Shown: piece by piece, positions 14,020 through 14,135 of the stretch | How positions within the stretch are numbered: position 1 is the first letter of the stretch | Layout of the letters: every line of letters begins with the position of its first letter | Notes under the pieces: model-generated | The model's database searches: none | What the model was told of the DNA's origin: nothing | The model's input: only the letters and a program-made list of their open reading frames with translations | Program-made: the position numbers and the translations under genes | Origin: Bacteroidota bacterium | GTDB taxonomy: Bacteria > Bacteroidota > Bacteroidia > UKL13-3 | Length of the DNA stretch: 14,135 bases | NCBI GenBank assembly: GCA_018883485.1 | Contig: VEQB01000022.1 | Coordinates: 1 to 14,135 of the forward strand | Reading direction: 5' to 3'

Positions 14020-14135
14020 TTAAATGATTTCAAAAACTGCTGGCGATCCTTCCAGGTCTCCAGAACTTGAATACTCTTCACTGGCAGCAAGAGCGGGTAA
14101 ATCTGGATTATAGCGATCAACACTCAGGTTAATTG
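14020..14135 (-). CDS. C-terminal end of an unknown gene (5' part outside window)
   Basis: An open minus-strand frame enters from the right edge and stops at TAA 14020-14022. The 37 visible residues include NLSVDRYNPDLPALAASEEY, then SSSGDLEGSPAVFEII. This tail is acidic and probably disordered. The 27-base distance to the next gene, the same strand and similar composition support a real co-transcribed gene. Nothing can be said about function. Confidence 0.6.
   Translation of the reverse strand, partial: INLSVDRYNPDLPALAASEEYSSSGDLEGSPAVFEII

Overview
The window is one dense block of genes, all read from the minus strand, so transcription runs from high to low coordinates. Almost every junction is a gap of 1-27 bases or a short overlap (ATGA and TGATG types are present), and I see no convincing internal promoter or terminator, so I read it as part of one long operon. 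Base composition is moderately AT-rich. Nearly all starts lack a Shine-Dalgarno sequence and sit behind A/T-rich leaders. The recognisable families (a DUF6549-like spanin candidate, and large ATPase, SNF2 helicase and N6-methylase proteins of a type common on Bacteroidetes mobile elements) all point to a member of the Bacteroidetes (Flavobacteriia/Cytophagia/Chitinophagia range) or a virus or provirus of one. The host cannot be named more closely.

Right part (about 14135 to 8100), read first: a virion-like module of small proteins. It starts with the tail end of an unknown gene. Next come three successive beta-rich proteins (234, 132 and about 154 aa) that could be capsid or spike beta-sandwich proteins. 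These are followed by small unknown proteins, a coiled-coil protein with a hydrophobic segment (264 aa), a membrane-anchored protein with an annexin-like and an SH3-like part (350 aa), and a FlgJ-type glucosaminidase. Three fibre or spike-like proteins come last, one with a 14-residue alanine-rich stalk repeat. No terminase, portal, tail tube, sheath or tape-measure gene is visible, so a tailless virus is a reasonable but unproven reading.

Middle (about 7809 to 7023): a two-transmembrane holin-like gene and a membrane-anchored spanin-like gene that overlap by 92 bases. With the glucosaminidase these could form a lysis or cell-envelope penetration set.

Left part (7019 to 1): a DNA-processing module. 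It holds an N6-adenine methyltransferase (TTG start), a RadC-type JAB/JAMM-domain protein, an unknown 216-aa protein, a 1223-aa SNF2-like helicase, and the first 392 codons of a protein that seems to lead into an ATPase domain beyond the window edge.

The two most notable signals are these. First, a run of nine A's near the end of the glucosaminidase gene, followed by a -1 frame that encodes a transmembrane helix. That frame fills the only large gap in the operon, which suggests programmed frameshifting or slippage producing a membrane-anchored form of the enzyme. Second, the helicase and the neighbouring 216-aa protein share a nearly identical Leu/Glu/Ala C-terminal tail, which looks like a common targeting or assembly tag.
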